Below, one piece after another: positions 51,923-61,211 of a stretch of 64,000 nt of DNA. The stretch is taken from NCBI GenBank assembly GCA_900557455.1, contig USSM01000003.1, positions 1 through 64,000 on the forward strand. The letters are read 5' to 3'. The stretch comes from an uncultured Collinsella sp. Its GTDB lineage: Bacteria; Actinomycetota; Coriobacteriia; Coriobacteriales; Coriobacteriaceae. Each line of letters begins with the position of its first letter. The stretch's first letter is position 1. Under the pieces are notes generated by a model, which saw only the letters and a list, made by a program, of their open reading frames with translations, was not told the origin of the DNA and searched no databases. A program made the translations under genes and the position numbers.

Positions 51923-52648
51923 TTAAACAGGCTTCTTGTTAAGAATCACGCCGTTGGTGGTGTAGCCCATGCGGTCGAGCGCCTCGAGTGCAGCGGCCCC
52001 CTCGGCCTCCTTCTTGGAGGAACCGGTGCCGCGGCCCTGGCGAATACCGTCGATGAGCACCACAGCGGTAAAGGTGGGCGCATGTGCGGGGCCCTCGGAG
52101 CCGACCAGCTTATACGCGGGAGGCTCGTGGCCGTCTGCCTGCACGCACTCCTGCAAGAACGACTTGGGGTTCGCGGGGTGCTCGGCACGCTCGGTGGCCA
52201 GGTGCGGCTTAAGCGTACGGTGGACGAACTCCGCCGCCGCATCCCAACCGGCATCCAGATACAACGCGCCCACAAGCGACTCGTAAACGTTCTCAAGCGC
52301 CGAGTGCAGGCCGCGCGCGCCGGTACCGGTCTCGGAGGCGCCAAAGATGATGATGTCGTCGATACCCAGCTCGTGCGACACCTCGGACAGCGTGGCACCC
52401 GAGACAAGGGACACCTTCAGGCGTGTGAGCTTGCCCTCGTCAAACTCGGGATAGGACTCAAAGAGCGAACGGGCCACCACGGCGCCCAAAATGGAATCGC
52501 CCAAAAATTCAAGGCGCTCATAGCTGGCAGAGACCGGCAGGCCCTCGACGGCCGAGGGATGCGTGAGCGCCGCGCGCAGCAGCACCTTGTTATTGAACTC
52601 ATGGCCCAGAATCTCCTGGGCGCGCGTGAGTCGTTCAGACAAAGCCAA
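51923..52648 (-). CDS. rnc: Ribonuclease III
   Basis: RNase III cuts double-stranded RNA in rRNA precursors and mRNAs. The 241-residue protein has the catalytic signature ERLEFLGDSILGAVV near residue 45, a second acidic site (NVYESLVGALYLDAGW) and a C-terminal dsRNA-binding domain (PKSFLQECVQADGHEPPAYK..GSSKKEAEGAAALEAL). The start is TTG after AAGGAGG. It follows acpP, a common pairing. Confidence 0.96.
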   Translation of the reverse strand: MALSERLTRAQEILGHEFNNKVLLRAALTHPSAVEGLPVSASYERLEFLGDSILGAVVARSLFESYPEFDEGKLTRLKVSLVSGATLSEVSHELGIDDIIIFGASETGTGARGLHSALENVYESLVGALYLDAGWDAAAEFVHRTLKPHLATERAEHPANPKSFLQECVQADGHEPPAYKLVGSEGPAHAPTFTAVVLIDGIRQGRGTGSSKKEAEGAAALEALDRMGYTTNGVILNKKPV

Positions 52649-52651
52649 GAC

Positions 52652-52894
52652 TTAGGCCTCCTTGGCGTTTTCGATCGCGTCGACGGCGTCGGCGACAGAG
52701 TTGAGCGACAGCAGGGTCTCGTCATCGATTTCGAGGTCGAACTCGTCCTCGATGGCCGTCACCAGCTGCAGACGCTCGAGCGAATCGGCATCGAGATCGT
52801 CAAAAGTGGTCTCGTCGCTAATGTCAGCGACATCGACACCCAGCACGTCAGCGGCGACTTCGGCGATCTTATCGAAGATTTCGGAGCGGTCCAT
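52652..52894 (-). CDS. acpP: Acyl carrier protein
   Basis: ACP carries growing fatty acids on a phosphopantetheine arm. The 80-residue acidic protein has the attachment Ser in LDADSLERLQLV (about residue 38) and the usual four-helix layout. Between plsX and rnc it fits the Gram-positive lipid cluster. Confidence 0.96.
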   Translation of the reverse strand: MDRSEIFDKIAEVAADVLGVDVADISDETTFDDLDADSLERLQLVTAIEDEFDLEIDDETLLSLNSVADAVDAIENAKEA

Positions 52895-53008
52895 AGCGCT
52901 TCCTCTCGTATGTCATGGAACACAACACAACACGGCAATCGGAGCCGCGTTGCAATACGGCTCCGATTCTACCCCACACGGTACAGGTTGAGCCACGTAA
53001 CGGGGCTC

Positions 53009-54028
53009 TTACAAAACGATACCGTCCATGGAATTGGCAACGTCCTGGACAAGCCCGGCACGCACGGCCTGGGCCGCGGCAAGCGTACCGTTCTTGACGG
53101 CCTCGACCGACGTGGCGCCGTGGCCGATCAACACGACACCGCGCAGGCCCAGCAGAATCGCGCCGCCCTTGGCGTCGCCCGAAAGCTTGGCCTTAATCTC
53201 GCGCATCTGCTTTTTAATGAGCAGCGCGGCGATCTTGGTGCCGAGCGAGGACATAAAGGCACCCTTGAGCTCCTGCAGCAAAAACTTGGCAGCGCCCTCG
53301 GTGGCCTTGAGCGCGATGTTGCCCGACATGCCGTCGGCGACCACGACGTCAAAATTGCCCGACGTAAGATCGGTACCCTCACAGTTGCCCACAAAGCCGG
53401 GAACCGCGGTCTTCATGGCCGGGAAGCACGACTTGGTAAAGTTGGAGCCCTTCTCGTCCTCGGTGCCGTTGGCAAGCAGGCCCACGCGGGGATGCTCAAT
53501 GCCCAAAACCACGCGGGCATAGGCCGCGCCCATCTGGGCGAAACGCACCATGTCGTCCACCGTGACATCGGGATTGGCGCCCATATCGCACAGCACCGTC
53601 AGGCCGCCGGCGCGATTGGGCAGTGCGTTGGTCAGGCACGGACGGACCGGCTGCTTCTTGCCCTCTGCCAAATACCTAAACGGCGTCACGTAGGCGGTGG
53701 CAGCGGCGGTCATGGCACCGGTCGAGCCGGCGGAGAAGAACGCATCCGCGTTGCCCTTCTTAATGGCGCGGCAAGAAAGCACGATCGACGACTTACGCTT
53801 GGTCATCACGGCGCGAATGGGATTGTCATCCATGGCGATAACGTCAGGTGCCTCAAGGGCCTCAACACGTGCATGGGAAGCTGCAAAGGGATTGACGATT
53901 TCGGCGGGGCCAGCTGCCAAGACCTCGATATCGGAATCGGCGGCAAGCGCAGCCTCGATACCATCAAGAACAACCTGAGGTTTCTCGTCTCCGCCCACAA
54001 CGTCTACACAAACGCGAACGTTACTCAT
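53009..54028 (-). CDS. plsX: Phosphate acyltransferase PlsX
   Basis: PlsX converts acyl-ACP to acyl-phosphate for phospholipid synthesis. The 339-residue protein starts VRVCVDVVGGDEKP and shows the family segments STGAMTAAATAYV, LCDMGANPDV, LLANGTEDEKGS and VVADGMSGNIALK. The start at 54028 has AAGGAG 7 bases upstream. In this copy the usual MGGD reads VGGD. Neighbours rpmF, DUF177 and acpP form the common lipid/ribosome cluster. Confidence 0.95.
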   Translation of the reverse strand: MSNVRVCVDVVGGDEKPQVVLDGIEAALAADSDIEVLAAGPAEIVNPFAASHARVEALEAPDVIAMDDNPIRAVMTKRKSSIVLSCRAIKKGNADAFFSAGSTGAMTAAATAYVTPFRYLAEGKKQPVRPCLTNALPNRAGGLTVLCDMGANPDVTVDDMVRFAQMGAAYARVVLGIEHPRVGLLANGTEDEKGSNFTKSCFPAMKTAVPGFVGNCEGTDLTSGNFDVVVADGMSGNIALKATEGAAKFLLQELKGAFMSSLGTKIAALLIKKQMREIKAKLSGDAKGGAILLGLRGVVLIGHGATSVEAVKNGTLAAAQAVRAGLVQDVANSMDGIVL

Positions 54029-54115
54029 ATACAAGCTCCTTATACAAAAATGGCCGACTCATTGAGCCGGCCATTGTGGTTCCATTTGGAACGGCATCGC
54101 ATCCAGAGTATACCG

Positions 54116-54295
54116 TTACTCGGTAACGATAACCTCGCGGTCCTTGTAGAAACCGCAGCTGGGGCACACGTGGTGCGGAAGCTTGACAGCGCCGCAACGG
54201 GGGCACGTGGACTGAGCCGCAGCCGAGATCTTCATGTTGGCGGAACGACGGGTGTGAGTGCGGATACGACCCTGCTTTTGTTTAGGTACGGGCAT
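54116..54295 (-). CDS. rpmF: 50S ribosomal protein L32
   Basis: The 59-residue protein begins MPVPKQKQGRIRTHTRRSA and has a zinc ribbon with two pairs, CPRC and CPSC, followed by GFYKDREVI. Length and sequence are typical of the zinc-binding form of L32. It lies between a DUF177 gene and plsX, a conserved order. It is too short to show up in searches limited to 60 residues. Confidence 0.96.
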   Translation of the reverse strand: MPVPKQKQGRIRTHTRRSANMKISAAAQSTCPRCGAVKLPHHVCPSCGFYKDREVIVTE

Positions 54296-54359
54296 AGTGA
54301 CCTTCCTTATGAACTATCCAGTGTGGCGATTACGCGCAAGTAGCGATACTACCACAGTT

Positions 54360-54914
54360 TTACTCGTCAAGCTTGAGATTCTTCAATGCTGCAAATGGAT
54401 TTTCCGTGGCAGCGGCCCATTCTGCCTCTGCCTGGGCGGCGCAATCGCATTGCTCGACGTTGAGATTGATGCCGCAAGTGGGGCACAAACCGCGACAATC
54501 GGGCTTGCAAAGCACCACAAACGGCGTGTCCATAACGACCGCGTCATTGATGGGCTCGCCCAGATCGACGATGCGGTCCTCACCCAGGAGCTCGTAGCCA
54601 TCCTCGTAGGCCTCGGGATCCTCGGGCTCCTCAAAGAGGTAGAACTCCTCGATCTCGCCGGCGATATCAAACGAGGCGGGCTCCAGGCAACGGTCGCACT
54701 CGCCGGTGGCGTGCGCACGGACCATGCCCGTGAGCAAGACACCGGTACCGGCATTGGTAAAGACAACGTCGTAGTCGATGCCGTCCTGAAGCTGGTACTC
54801 CTTCTCGCCCACCGTGTAGGTGGCGACATCGACCTTACCGGTCAGCGGGTATGAGTCTCCGGGAAACTCGAGCTGCTCGGAAAGATCGACGGTAACGCTC
54901 GGGAACTCAGCCAT
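54360..54914 (-). CDS. DUF177 (YceD) family protein
   Basis: This 184-residue protein has the two Cys clusters of DUF177: ECDRCLEP and CKPDCRGLCPTCG, which suggest zinc binding. In bacteria and plants members help 23S rRNA accumulation; the gene often lies before rpmF, as here. The ATG overlaps the stop of the upstream gene (TAATG). An acidic stretch EEPEDPEAYEDGYELL follows the first cluster. Confidence 0.9.
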   Translation of the reverse strand: MAEFPSVTVDLSEQLEFPGDSYPLTGKVDVATYTVGEKEYQLQDGIDYDVVFTNAGTGVLLTGMVRAHATGECDRCLEPASFDIAGEIEEFYLFEEPEDPEAYEDGYELLGEDRIVDLGEPINDAVVMDTPFVVLCKPDCRGLCPTCGINLNVEQCDCAAQAEAEWAAATENPFAALKNLKLDE

Positions 54915-55411
54915 TACCACTGACCATTCTGTTGGGCGGCACCCTCGTTGAGCTGCTGACGGCAACGGGTAACGGTGCCGGTCAGGCTCTTGAGGTTCTC
55001 CTCCAGGTGCGTAAAGACCTGCTCTGCGTAGTCCTCGGCAGCATAACGCGTCTCCCGCTCGTACTGCTGGGCACGATCGCGGATGTCGTCGGCCTGCTGC
55101 TGCGCAAGGCGGACGATCTCCTGCTCACCGGCAATGGTGAGGGCCTGCTGCTGAGCGTCGGCGATGATGGAATCGGCCTGGGCGGCGGCGGAAGCCATAA
55201 GCTCCTCGCGCTCCTTAAGGATACGGCGGGACTTCTGCCACTCCTCAGGATAGCTCATGCGGATCTCGTCGAGGATGTTGAAGAACACGTCGGCGTCGAT
55301 GACCTTGAACTGAGCGTTCTTGCCGAAAGGCGGCTTGGCTTCCTCGATCAGCCCTTCGAGCTCATCGACCAAGCTGACGATCCTATCGCCAGGAAAATTC
55401 TCGCCCGGCAT
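54914..55411 (-). CDS. DivIVA-like coiled-coil protein
   Basis: This 165-residue protein has no membrane helix. It starts with a short segment (SLVDELEGLIEEAKPP), then FKVIDADVFFNILDEIRMSYPEEW, then a long predicted helix rich in Ala, Gln and Glu (about 65-145). The style resembles DivIVA-family or ATPase-stalk-like coiled coils. AAAGGAGA precedes the start at 55411. It lies between coaD and a ribosome/lipid cluster. A role in cell growth or division is a guess. Confidence 0.65.
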   Translation of the reverse strand: MPGENFPGDRIVSLVDELEGLIEEAKPPFGKNAQFKVIDADVFFNILDEIRMSYPEEWQKSRRILKEREELMASAAAQADSIIADAQQQALTIAGEQEIVRLAQQQADDIRDRAQQYERETRYAAEDYAEQVFTHLEENLKSLTGTVTRCRQQLNEGAAQQNGQW

Positions 55412-55479
55412 CCGGTCTCCTTTCATAGGTAACATATCATCGTGCTAGTTTACCACATGCCACCAGGCAATAAGAAACG

Positions 55480-55977
55480 TCACGAAAAGCGATGTTTAAG
55501 CGCTTCGACCACGTTGGACGGGACAAACGTCGATACATCGCTGCCGAGCGAGGCGATCTGGCGAACGACCGAGCTCGAGATGTAACCGTACTGCGGAGCA
55601 CTCATGACAAAGATGGACTCCAGCTCGCTATCCAAGCGATAATTGAGGTCGGCCTGCTGCAGCTCATACTCAAAGTCGGTCATGGCGCGCAGGCCCTTGA
55701 CCACGGCTCCCGCCCCCTGCTCACGAGCGAAGTCGACCAAGAGGCCGGTAAAGGGCAGGACTTCGACGCCGTCGATATTACCGAGCGCCTCGCGGGCCAG
55801 CGCCACGCGCTCATCGAGCATAAACGTGGTACCTACACCGTTTTTACCTTGCGACTCGGCAACAGCGACGATCACGCTGGGAAAGATGCGGCGGGCACGG
55901 CGGATCACATCGATATGCCCAAACGTGATGGGATCGAAGGTGCCCGGGACGATCACGCGGTTGATGGTGTCATTCAT
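55480..55977 (-). CDS. coaD: Phosphopantetheine adenylyltransferase
   Basis: CoaD makes dephospho-CoA from phosphopantetheine and ATP. The 165-residue protein has the nucleotidyltransferase motif GTFDPITFGHID (12-23) and YGYISSSVVRQIA near the C-terminus. The ATG overlaps the end of rsmD and GGAGG lies 6 bases before it. The coaD-rsmD pairing is conserved widely. Confidence 0.95.
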   Translation of the reverse strand: MNDTINRVIVPGTFDPITFGHIDVIRRARRIFPSVIVAVAESQGKNGVGTTFMLDERVALAREALGNIDGVEVLPFTGLLVDFAREQGAGAVVKGLRAMTDFEYELQQADLNYRLDSELESIFVMSAPQYGYISSSVVRQIASLGSDVSTFVPSNVVEALKHRFS

Positions 55978-56626
55978 GGGCGTCCTCCTGAAACGTCGCG
56001 GCATCGTTGTTGTCGGTATCGGTGCCGGCGCTATCGCCCTCACCATCGTCATCGCCGACCCAACGAAGCAGGTCGACCGAGGTAATGCCGTAGCGCTTCT
56101 CACGTACAGTCTCAAAGCCTACCGGATGCGCGCCCGCATCGGCGGCGGCATGCTCAAACAGGGCAAAAGCGCCAGGTGCAAACAGACCCTGCTGAGCCAG
56201 GTTCTGCAGCAGTTCCTCGACCGGCTCGGCACCAAAAGCATAGGGCGGGTCGAGCAGGACCAGATCAAAGGGGCCGCCCGGCACACGACCGCGCGAGGCA
56301 CTCACCAGCATGTCGCCCGTGACCACACGCCAACGTGAACGGTCACGGCAGAGCGACTCGATATTCTTGGTAATGAGCCACGCGGCGTTGCGATCGATCT
56401 CAAACGTCGTGAGCGAGCGGGCCCCACGAGAGAGCATCTCTAACCCTAAGGCGCCGGAGCCGCCAAAGGCGTCCAGCACACGAACCTCGTCCAGATCGAA
56501 GTCGAATGCCGACATGACCATAGATGCGCACGCCTCACGTACGCGATCAGTCGTGGGGCGGGTGACATCGCGACCACGGGGCTCCTCGATCTTACGACCG
56601 CGCCATTCGCCGCCGATGATTCTCAT
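55970..56626 (-). CDS. rsmD: 16S rRNA (guanine966-N2)-methyltransferase RsmD
   Basis: The 218-residue protein starts MRIIGGEWRGRKIEEP and has the SAM-binding region VLDAFGGSGALGLEMLSRG and catalytic LLDPPYAF, all typical of RsmD. The ATG overlaps the recG stop (ATGA). The last 30 residues are acidic and probably disordered. Confidence 0.94.
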   Translation of the reverse strand: MRIIGGEWRGRKIEEPRGRDVTRPTTDRVREACASMVMSAFDFDLDEVRVLDAFGGSGALGLEMLSRGARSLTTFEIDRNAAWLITKNIESLCRDRSRWRVVTGDMLVSASRGRVPGGPFDLVLLDPPYAFGAEPVEELLQNLAQQGLFAPGAFALFEHAAADAGAHPVGFETVREKRYGITSVDLLRWVGDDDGEGDSAGTDTDNNDAATFQEDAHE

Positions 56627-58800
56627 CCTCCGCTGACCTCCTTAAATATGTGTCGATATCGCATGGCGACCGCATCGCGCAGGGGGCGCGTCGCCACGGA
56701 GTCAAGGGTGCAAGCATACCGCAAGAGCTCGACCGCGTCCAAATGGGCCCACTCGATCAGCTCCTCGTCGGCATCCAGATCGACAAAGCGCAAGGTCACG
56801 CCGCCGTGCTGGCGGTACCCCAGGATTTCGCCCTCGTGACGCAGACGCAGGTCCATCTGGGCGAGCGTAAAACCGTCCGAGGTCTTTTCGAGCGACTGCA
56901 GGCGGTCTTGTGCCGCCGACGCGCCGCCGTTGCCCTTGGAGTGCGTCATGACCAGGCACGTGCCCGACACGCTGCCACGGCCCACGCGACCGCGCAGCTG
57001 GTGCAAGGCAGCCAAACCAAAGCGCTCGCCGTTCTCGATAACCATGACGGTGGCATTGGGCACGTCGACGCCCACCTCGACCACCGTAGTCGAGACGAGC
57101 ACGTCAATCTCGCCACGCTTGAAGGCATCGATGACCCGATCCTTCTCCCCCGCCGGCATACGGCCGTGAAGGCGCTCGACGGTAAGCCCCGGCAACGCAA
57201 GACGCAGTCGGTCGAGCTCGGTTGCCGTATCGTGAAGCGGCACGGGGACCGTCACGCGGCCCTCGTCGTCGCGGGCAATACCGGGCACGTCTTCCAGCTC
57301 ATCGGCCGAATCGCTCGGCTCCACGAGCGGACAAATCACGTAGGCCTGCTGACCCTTTTCATGCGCCTCGCGAATGGCGCCATAGGCGAGGTCGCGGCTC
57401 GACTCGGTGAGCACGTGTGTGGTCACACCGGCACCCGGAACAGGCCGGTGGCGGATGATGCTCGTATCCAGATCCCCGTAGACCGAAAGCGCCAGCGTAC
57501 GCGGGATCGGCGTGGCCGTCATAACGAGCAGGTCGGCACCCGGCCCCTTGGCACGCAGGGCATTGCGCTGGCCCACACCGAAGCGGTGCTGCTCGTCAAT
57601 GACGACAAGCGACAGGTGCTTAAACGCCACGTCATCCGAAAGGACTGCGTGGGTTCCAAAGAGCACGTCGAGCTCGCCCGATTCCAGCTGGGTATGGATC
57701 TGCTCGCGCTCGACCGCCGGCGTGGCACCCGTCAGAAGCGCCCAGGACATGCCGGCCTGCGAGAGCAGAGGGCCGGTCTTATCGGCATATTGGCGCGCCA
57801 GCACGCCCGTGGGCGCCATAACGCAGGCCTGCGTGCCGCTATCGGCAGCCACAGCCAGTGCGCAGGCGGCAACGGCGGTCTTACCGGTACCGACATCACC
57901 CAACAGCAGGCGGTTCATCACGCGCCCGTCATCGCACATATCGCGCAGGATATCCTGGAACGCGGCCTCCTGCTCGTCGCTCAGCGAAAACGGTAGGGCT
58001 TGCTTGAGCGCGGCCAGGTGCTCGCCCGCGGTGTGGGCATAGGGCACCACATCGACCAGGCCGCCGTCGTTGCGCAGACGCAACGCCAGCTGCAGGTAGA
58101 GGCACTCCTCGTAGGCAAGCCGTGCGCGCGCGATATCGCGCTCGGCCATACTCGATGGAAAATGGATCGAACGCAACGCGCGGGCATTGCTCATGAGCTT
58201 CCGCTTTGCGCGCAACGGCGCGGGAATCGGATCGAACGGATTGCCGACGACCTCGAGCGCGCCGCTTACGATGCGGCGCATCCACGCCTGGCTCACGCCA
58301 TCGCTCACGTAATGGACCGGCAGAATGGTGCCTGCGGCGCGCCCGTCCTCGAGCTTTTCAAAGTGGGGCGAGGCCATCTGCTTAAAACCGTAGGCAAACT
58401 CGACCTTGCCCATCACGGCCAGGCGGTCGCCCTGCTTAAGCTGCTGGGCAATCCAGGGCTGGCGGAAAAAGGCGACCTGCAGCACGCCCGTCTCGTCAAC
58501 GAGTGAGACCTCAGTCACCTGCATGCGCGGACGCGGCTGCTTTTGGACGATACGGTCGACCGTGGCGATGATGGTGCACACGGTACCGATGGGCGCCATC
58601 TCGATAGACCAAGAACGGGTAAAGTCGAGGTATCGATGAGGGATATGGAGAAGGAGGTCCCCCACCGTCCGAATTCCCAGACGGCGAAGGGCCTCCTCAC
58701 GTTTACCCGAAACATATTTGAGTCGCGCGATATCCTCGTCGAGCGCATTGCTCTGGGCAAAGCGCTCCGAGACGCGCGGCACGGAGCACAGCTCGGACAT
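56623..58800 (-). CDS. recG: ATP-dependent DNA helicase RecG
   Basis: RecG remodels stalled replication forks. The 725-residue protein has a wedge/OB domain (about 60-160), helicase motif I GDVGTGKTAVAACAL, DEQHRFG (motif II) and TATPIPRTLAL, then motif V/VI region STTVVEVGVDVPNATVM and QLRGRVGRG. Start at 58800 just after the fakA-like stop. Confidence 0.96.
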   Translation of the reverse strand: MSELCSVPRVSERFAQSNALDEDIARLKYVSGKREEALRRLGIRTVGDLLLHIPHRYLDFTRSWSIEMAPIGTVCTIIATVDRIVQKQPRPRMQVTEVSLVDETGVLQVAFFRQPWIAQQLKQGDRLAVMGKVEFAYGFKQMASPHFEKLEDGRAAGTILPVHYVSDGVSQAWMRRIVSGALEVVGNPFDPIPAPLRAKRKLMSNARALRSIHFPSSMAERDIARARLAYEECLYLQLALRLRNDGGLVDVVPYAHTAGEHLAALKQALPFSLSDEQEAAFQDILRDMCDDGRVMNRLLLGDVGTGKTAVAACALAVAADSGTQACVMAPTGVLARQYADKTGPLLSQAGMSWALLTGATPAVEREQIHTQLESGELDVLFGTHAVLSDDVAFKHLSLVVIDEQHRFGVGQRNALRAKGPGADLLVMTATPIPRTLALSVYGDLDTSIIRHRPVPGAGVTTHVLTESSRDLAYGAIREAHEKGQQAYVICPLVEPSDSADELEDVPGIARDDEGRVTVPVPLHDTATELDRLRLALPGLTVERLHGRMPAGEKDRVIDAFKRGEIDVLVSTTVVEVGVDVPNATVMVIENGERFGLAALHQLRGRVGRGSVSGTCLVMTHSKGNGGASAAQDRLQSLEKTSDGFTLAQMDLRLRHEGEILGYRQHGGVTLRFVDLDADEELIEWAHLDAVELLRYACTLDSVATRPLRDAVAMRYRHIFKEVSGG

Positions 58801-58810
58801 GGGCAGTTGC

Positions 58811-60472
58811 CTACTCGATCGAGAAGATCACGGGATAGAGCGGCTGCTCGCCACGATGGGCGTCGATCTCCAGATCGGGCTGAGCCTCCTCGATAGCGTC
58901 GACGATCTCCTGGAAGGCCTCATCGGACAGCTCCTCGCCGGCCAGAATCGTCAGCGCATCGCCCTCCTCTTCCTCCTGCATGCGGTTGATGCAGTCGAGC
59001 GTGACCTGCTTCACGTCGGAGCCGACCACGTCGATGGAGCCGGCGATGATACCCATGACGTCACCGGAGTGAATCGGAGAACCGTCAGAGGCACTGGAGT
59101 CGCGCACGGCGCGGGTGACCTCGCCATCGCGGACCTCGCTGATGGCGTCGACCATGGCGGCGACGGCATCCTCGAGCTCGGAATCGGGCAGGACCGCGAA
59201 CAGCGCGGAGAAGGCCTGCGGGACGGTCTTGGTGGGAACGACGGCAACCTTCTTGTCCGTGCAGGCAGAAGCGGCAGCCTCGGCAGCCATGCGGATGTTG
59301 CCGTTGTTGGGCAGAATGATGACCGAGGTCGCGTTGACCTGGTCCACCGCGCCCAGCAGGTCTGCAGTCGAGGGGTTCATGGTCTGACCACCCGACACGA
59401 TCACGTCGACGCCGAGGGACTTAAGGATGTCGGCCTCGCCAGAACCGGCGGCAACGGCGACAAAGCCCAGCGCCTTGGCGGGCTCGGCGGCCTTTTCCCG
59501 GTCCTCGTGAATCTTAGCGGTACGGTCGTGGGCCTCCATCTCCATGTTGTGGATAAAGACCTCGTAGATCTGACCAAGCTGCAGCATGTGCTCGAGCACC
59601 AGGTTGGGGGTGTTGGAGTGCACATGGATCTTGTAATCGGGGTAGGCACCCACGAGCAGCTCGCAGTCGCCCATGGAGCCCAAGAACTTAAGGCACTCGT
59701 CCTCGTCAAACGGGGCGTCGGCCTTAAAGAGGAACTCGTTGCAGTAGCGGAACTCCGAGCCCTCCCAATCGTCGTTGGCCTCGATCTCAACGCGACCAAG
59801 GGCCGCGTCGCGGGCAGAGCCAGCAGAATCAAACGTGGCGGAGAAATCCTCGACAACGGTGCTGCGGCCAAGCGCGGCGGCAACAAAGTTCTCAAGGAAA
59901 ATAGCAAAGCCGAAGGCGCCGGAGTCAACCACGCCGTTCTCCTTCAGAACGGGCAGCAGGTCGGGCGTGCGAGCGACGGACTGATATGCCTCGACGACGA
60001 TGGCGTCGAGCGCATCCTCGGCCGAGAACTTCTTCTTCTCGCACTCGTCTGCCTTGGTCGAGACATCGCGCAGGACCGTGAGGATCGTGCCCTCGATGGG
60101 CTTGCGGACAGCCTGGAAGGCAACCTTGACGGCGCGACGGAAGGCAAAGGCGATGTTGGCAGCCGTAATAGGCTCATCGGCAGAGACGAGGCCCTCGGCC
60201 ACACCGCGCAGAATCTGCGAGGTGATGACGCCGGAGTTGCCGCGGGCACCCATCAGGGAGCCGTGGGTGATGGCGCCGGCGATGGCTTCCATGTCGGCGT
60301 CGGCAGGAAGAGCAGAAAGCTCCTTGGTCACCGAGGCGAGCGTGAGCGACATGTTGGTGCCGGTATCGCCATCGGGTACGGGGAAGACGTTGAGCTTGTT
60401 GATCTCCTCGGCCTTGTCGGAAACGGCAGCCGCAGCGATCGGAAAACAGGTGCGAATGGTCTTTGCAATCAT
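58811..60472 (-). CDS. FakA-like fatty acid kinase / DAK2-domain protein (YloV)
   Basis: The 553-residue protein has a DAK2 ATP-binding domain at the N-terminus (VFPVPDGDTGTNMSLTL, GARGNSGVITSQILRG) and a C-terminal EDD/DegV-like part. Its best-known relative FakA phosphorylates fatty acids bound by FakB for entry into phospholipid synthesis. The gene is coupled to an Asp23-family gene upstream, as yloU-yloV in Bacillus. No fakB gene is in the window, so the fatty acid role is from the family. Confidence 0.9.
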   Translation of the reverse strand: MIAKTIRTCFPIAAAAVSDKAEEINKLNVFPVPDGDTGTNMSLTLASVTKELSALPADADMEAIAGAITHGSLMGARGNSGVITSQILRGVAEGLVSADEPITAANIAFAFRRAVKVAFQAVRKPIEGTILTVLRDVSTKADECEKKKFSAEDALDAIVVEAYQSVARTPDLLPVLKENGVVDSGAFGFAIFLENFVAAALGRSTVVEDFSATFDSAGSARDAALGRVEIEANDDWEGSEFRYCNEFLFKADAPFDEDECLKFLGSMGDCELLVGAYPDYKIHVHSNTPNLVLEHMLQLGQIYEVFIHNMEMEAHDRTAKIHEDREKAAEPAKALGFVAVAAGSGEADILKSLGVDVIVSGGQTMNPSTADLLGAVDQVNATSVIILPNNGNIRMAAEAAASACTDKKVAVVPTKTVPQAFSALFAVLPDSELEDAVAAMVDAISEVRDGEVTRAVRDSSASDGSPIHSGDVMGIIAGSIDVVGSDVKQVTLDCINRMQEEEEGDALTILAGEELSDEAFQEIVDAIEEAQPDLEIDAHRGEQPLYPVIFSIE

Positions 60473-60499
60473 GGGTATTTGAATCTCCGTTTTCGGATG

Positions 60500-60856
60500 C
60501 TAGTTCAGACGGCTCTTGAGCGCGTCGATGTGGATGCCGATCTTAAGGCTGGCGGGATCGATCTGGGCGATCTCCTGCAGAGTGAAGGCAACGGAGCTCG
60601 AAAGATTGTGGCAGACGGACTTCATGTTGACGCCGTTCTCGAGCACGACGTGAAGATCGACCGTAAGGCCGTTCTCGTCGGCGGAGACAAGCACGCCCTT
60701 GCGGAGGCGCTGACCGGCAAGCAGGCGCACGCTCTCGGCGCCCTGGAGCTGCTCAGCCATACCGACGACGCCATAGCACGTCATCGCGGCATAACCGGCA
60801 ATATCGGCAATAACGTCGTTCGAGACGCTCAGGCTGCCGTTAATGGTCTCAGACAC
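60500..60856 (-). CDS. Asp23/Gls24 family protein (YloU type)
   Basis: This 118-residue protein has SVSNDVIADIAGYAAMTCYG and LSSSVAFTLQEIAQIDPASL as in the alkaline shock family. The start is GTG with AAGGAG 6 bases upstream. It is paired with the FakA-like gene, the standard yloU-yloV order. Its paralogue near nusB shows that the genome keeps at least two. Function is linked to envelope stress in staphylococci. Confidence 0.88.
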   Translation of the reverse strand: MSETINGSLSVSNDVIADIAGYAAMTCYGVVGMAEQLQGAESVRLLAGQRLRKGVLVSADENGLTVDLHVVLENGVNMKSVCHNLSSSVAFTLQEIAQIDPASLKIGIHIDALKSRLN

Positions 60857-61014
60857 AAGAATCTCCTTATCTGGTGCTCGCGGCACCATGTCGTGGGAGC
60901 AATCATTGCAATATTCTACAACGACCGCGCCATGTTGAGGTGGTGGGTCGCGGGATTACATCCTCGACACGAAATGTTGATATGGCAACGTTCGAGTCAA
61001 GTGGTCGCGGCATG

Positions 61015-61044
61015 AAAAAACCCGCCGCATAAGCGACGGGTTTT
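61015..61044 (-). terminator. tRNA-Asn terminator
   Basis: On the minus strand AAAACCCGTCGC, loop TTAT, and GCGGCGGGTTTT form a stem with one mismatch followed by more T. It lies directly after the tRNA 3' end. The 158 bases between it and the yloU start (60857-61014) show no further gene. Confidence 0.9.
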
Positions 61045-61050
61045 ACAACC

Positions 61051-61125
61051 TGGCTCCCCGGGTAGGACTCGAACCTACAACAGCGCGGTTAACAGCCGCG
61101 TGCTCTACCATTGAGCTACCGAGGA
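61051..61125 (-). tRNA. tRNA-Asn (anticodon GTT)
   Basis: The minus strand gives a 75-base cloverleaf with acceptor TCCTCGG/CCGGGGA, D-arm AGCTCAATGGTAGAGC, anticodon stem GCGGC/ACCGC region with loop CTGTTAA (anticodon GTT), T-arm GTAGGTTCGAGTCCTAC, discriminator G and encoded CCA. It reads AAC and AAT codons. Promoter and terminator frame it as a single-gene unit. Confidence 0.97.
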
Positions 61126-61155
61126 ATAGGTGCGTGCTCTCAAGCAACGAAGTTT

Positions 61156-61183
61156 ATTATACGGACGAATCAGCTTAGGGCAA
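61156..61183 (-). promoter_or_regulatory. tRNA-Asn promoter
   Basis: On the minus strand -35 TTGCCC (61178-61183) and a consensus -10 TATAAT (61156-61161) are 16 bases apart. The tRNA begins about 30 bases downstream of the -10. Confidence 0.8.
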
Positions 61184-61211
61184 GAACTTTTTTGAGATTT
61201 TTTCCGACCTA

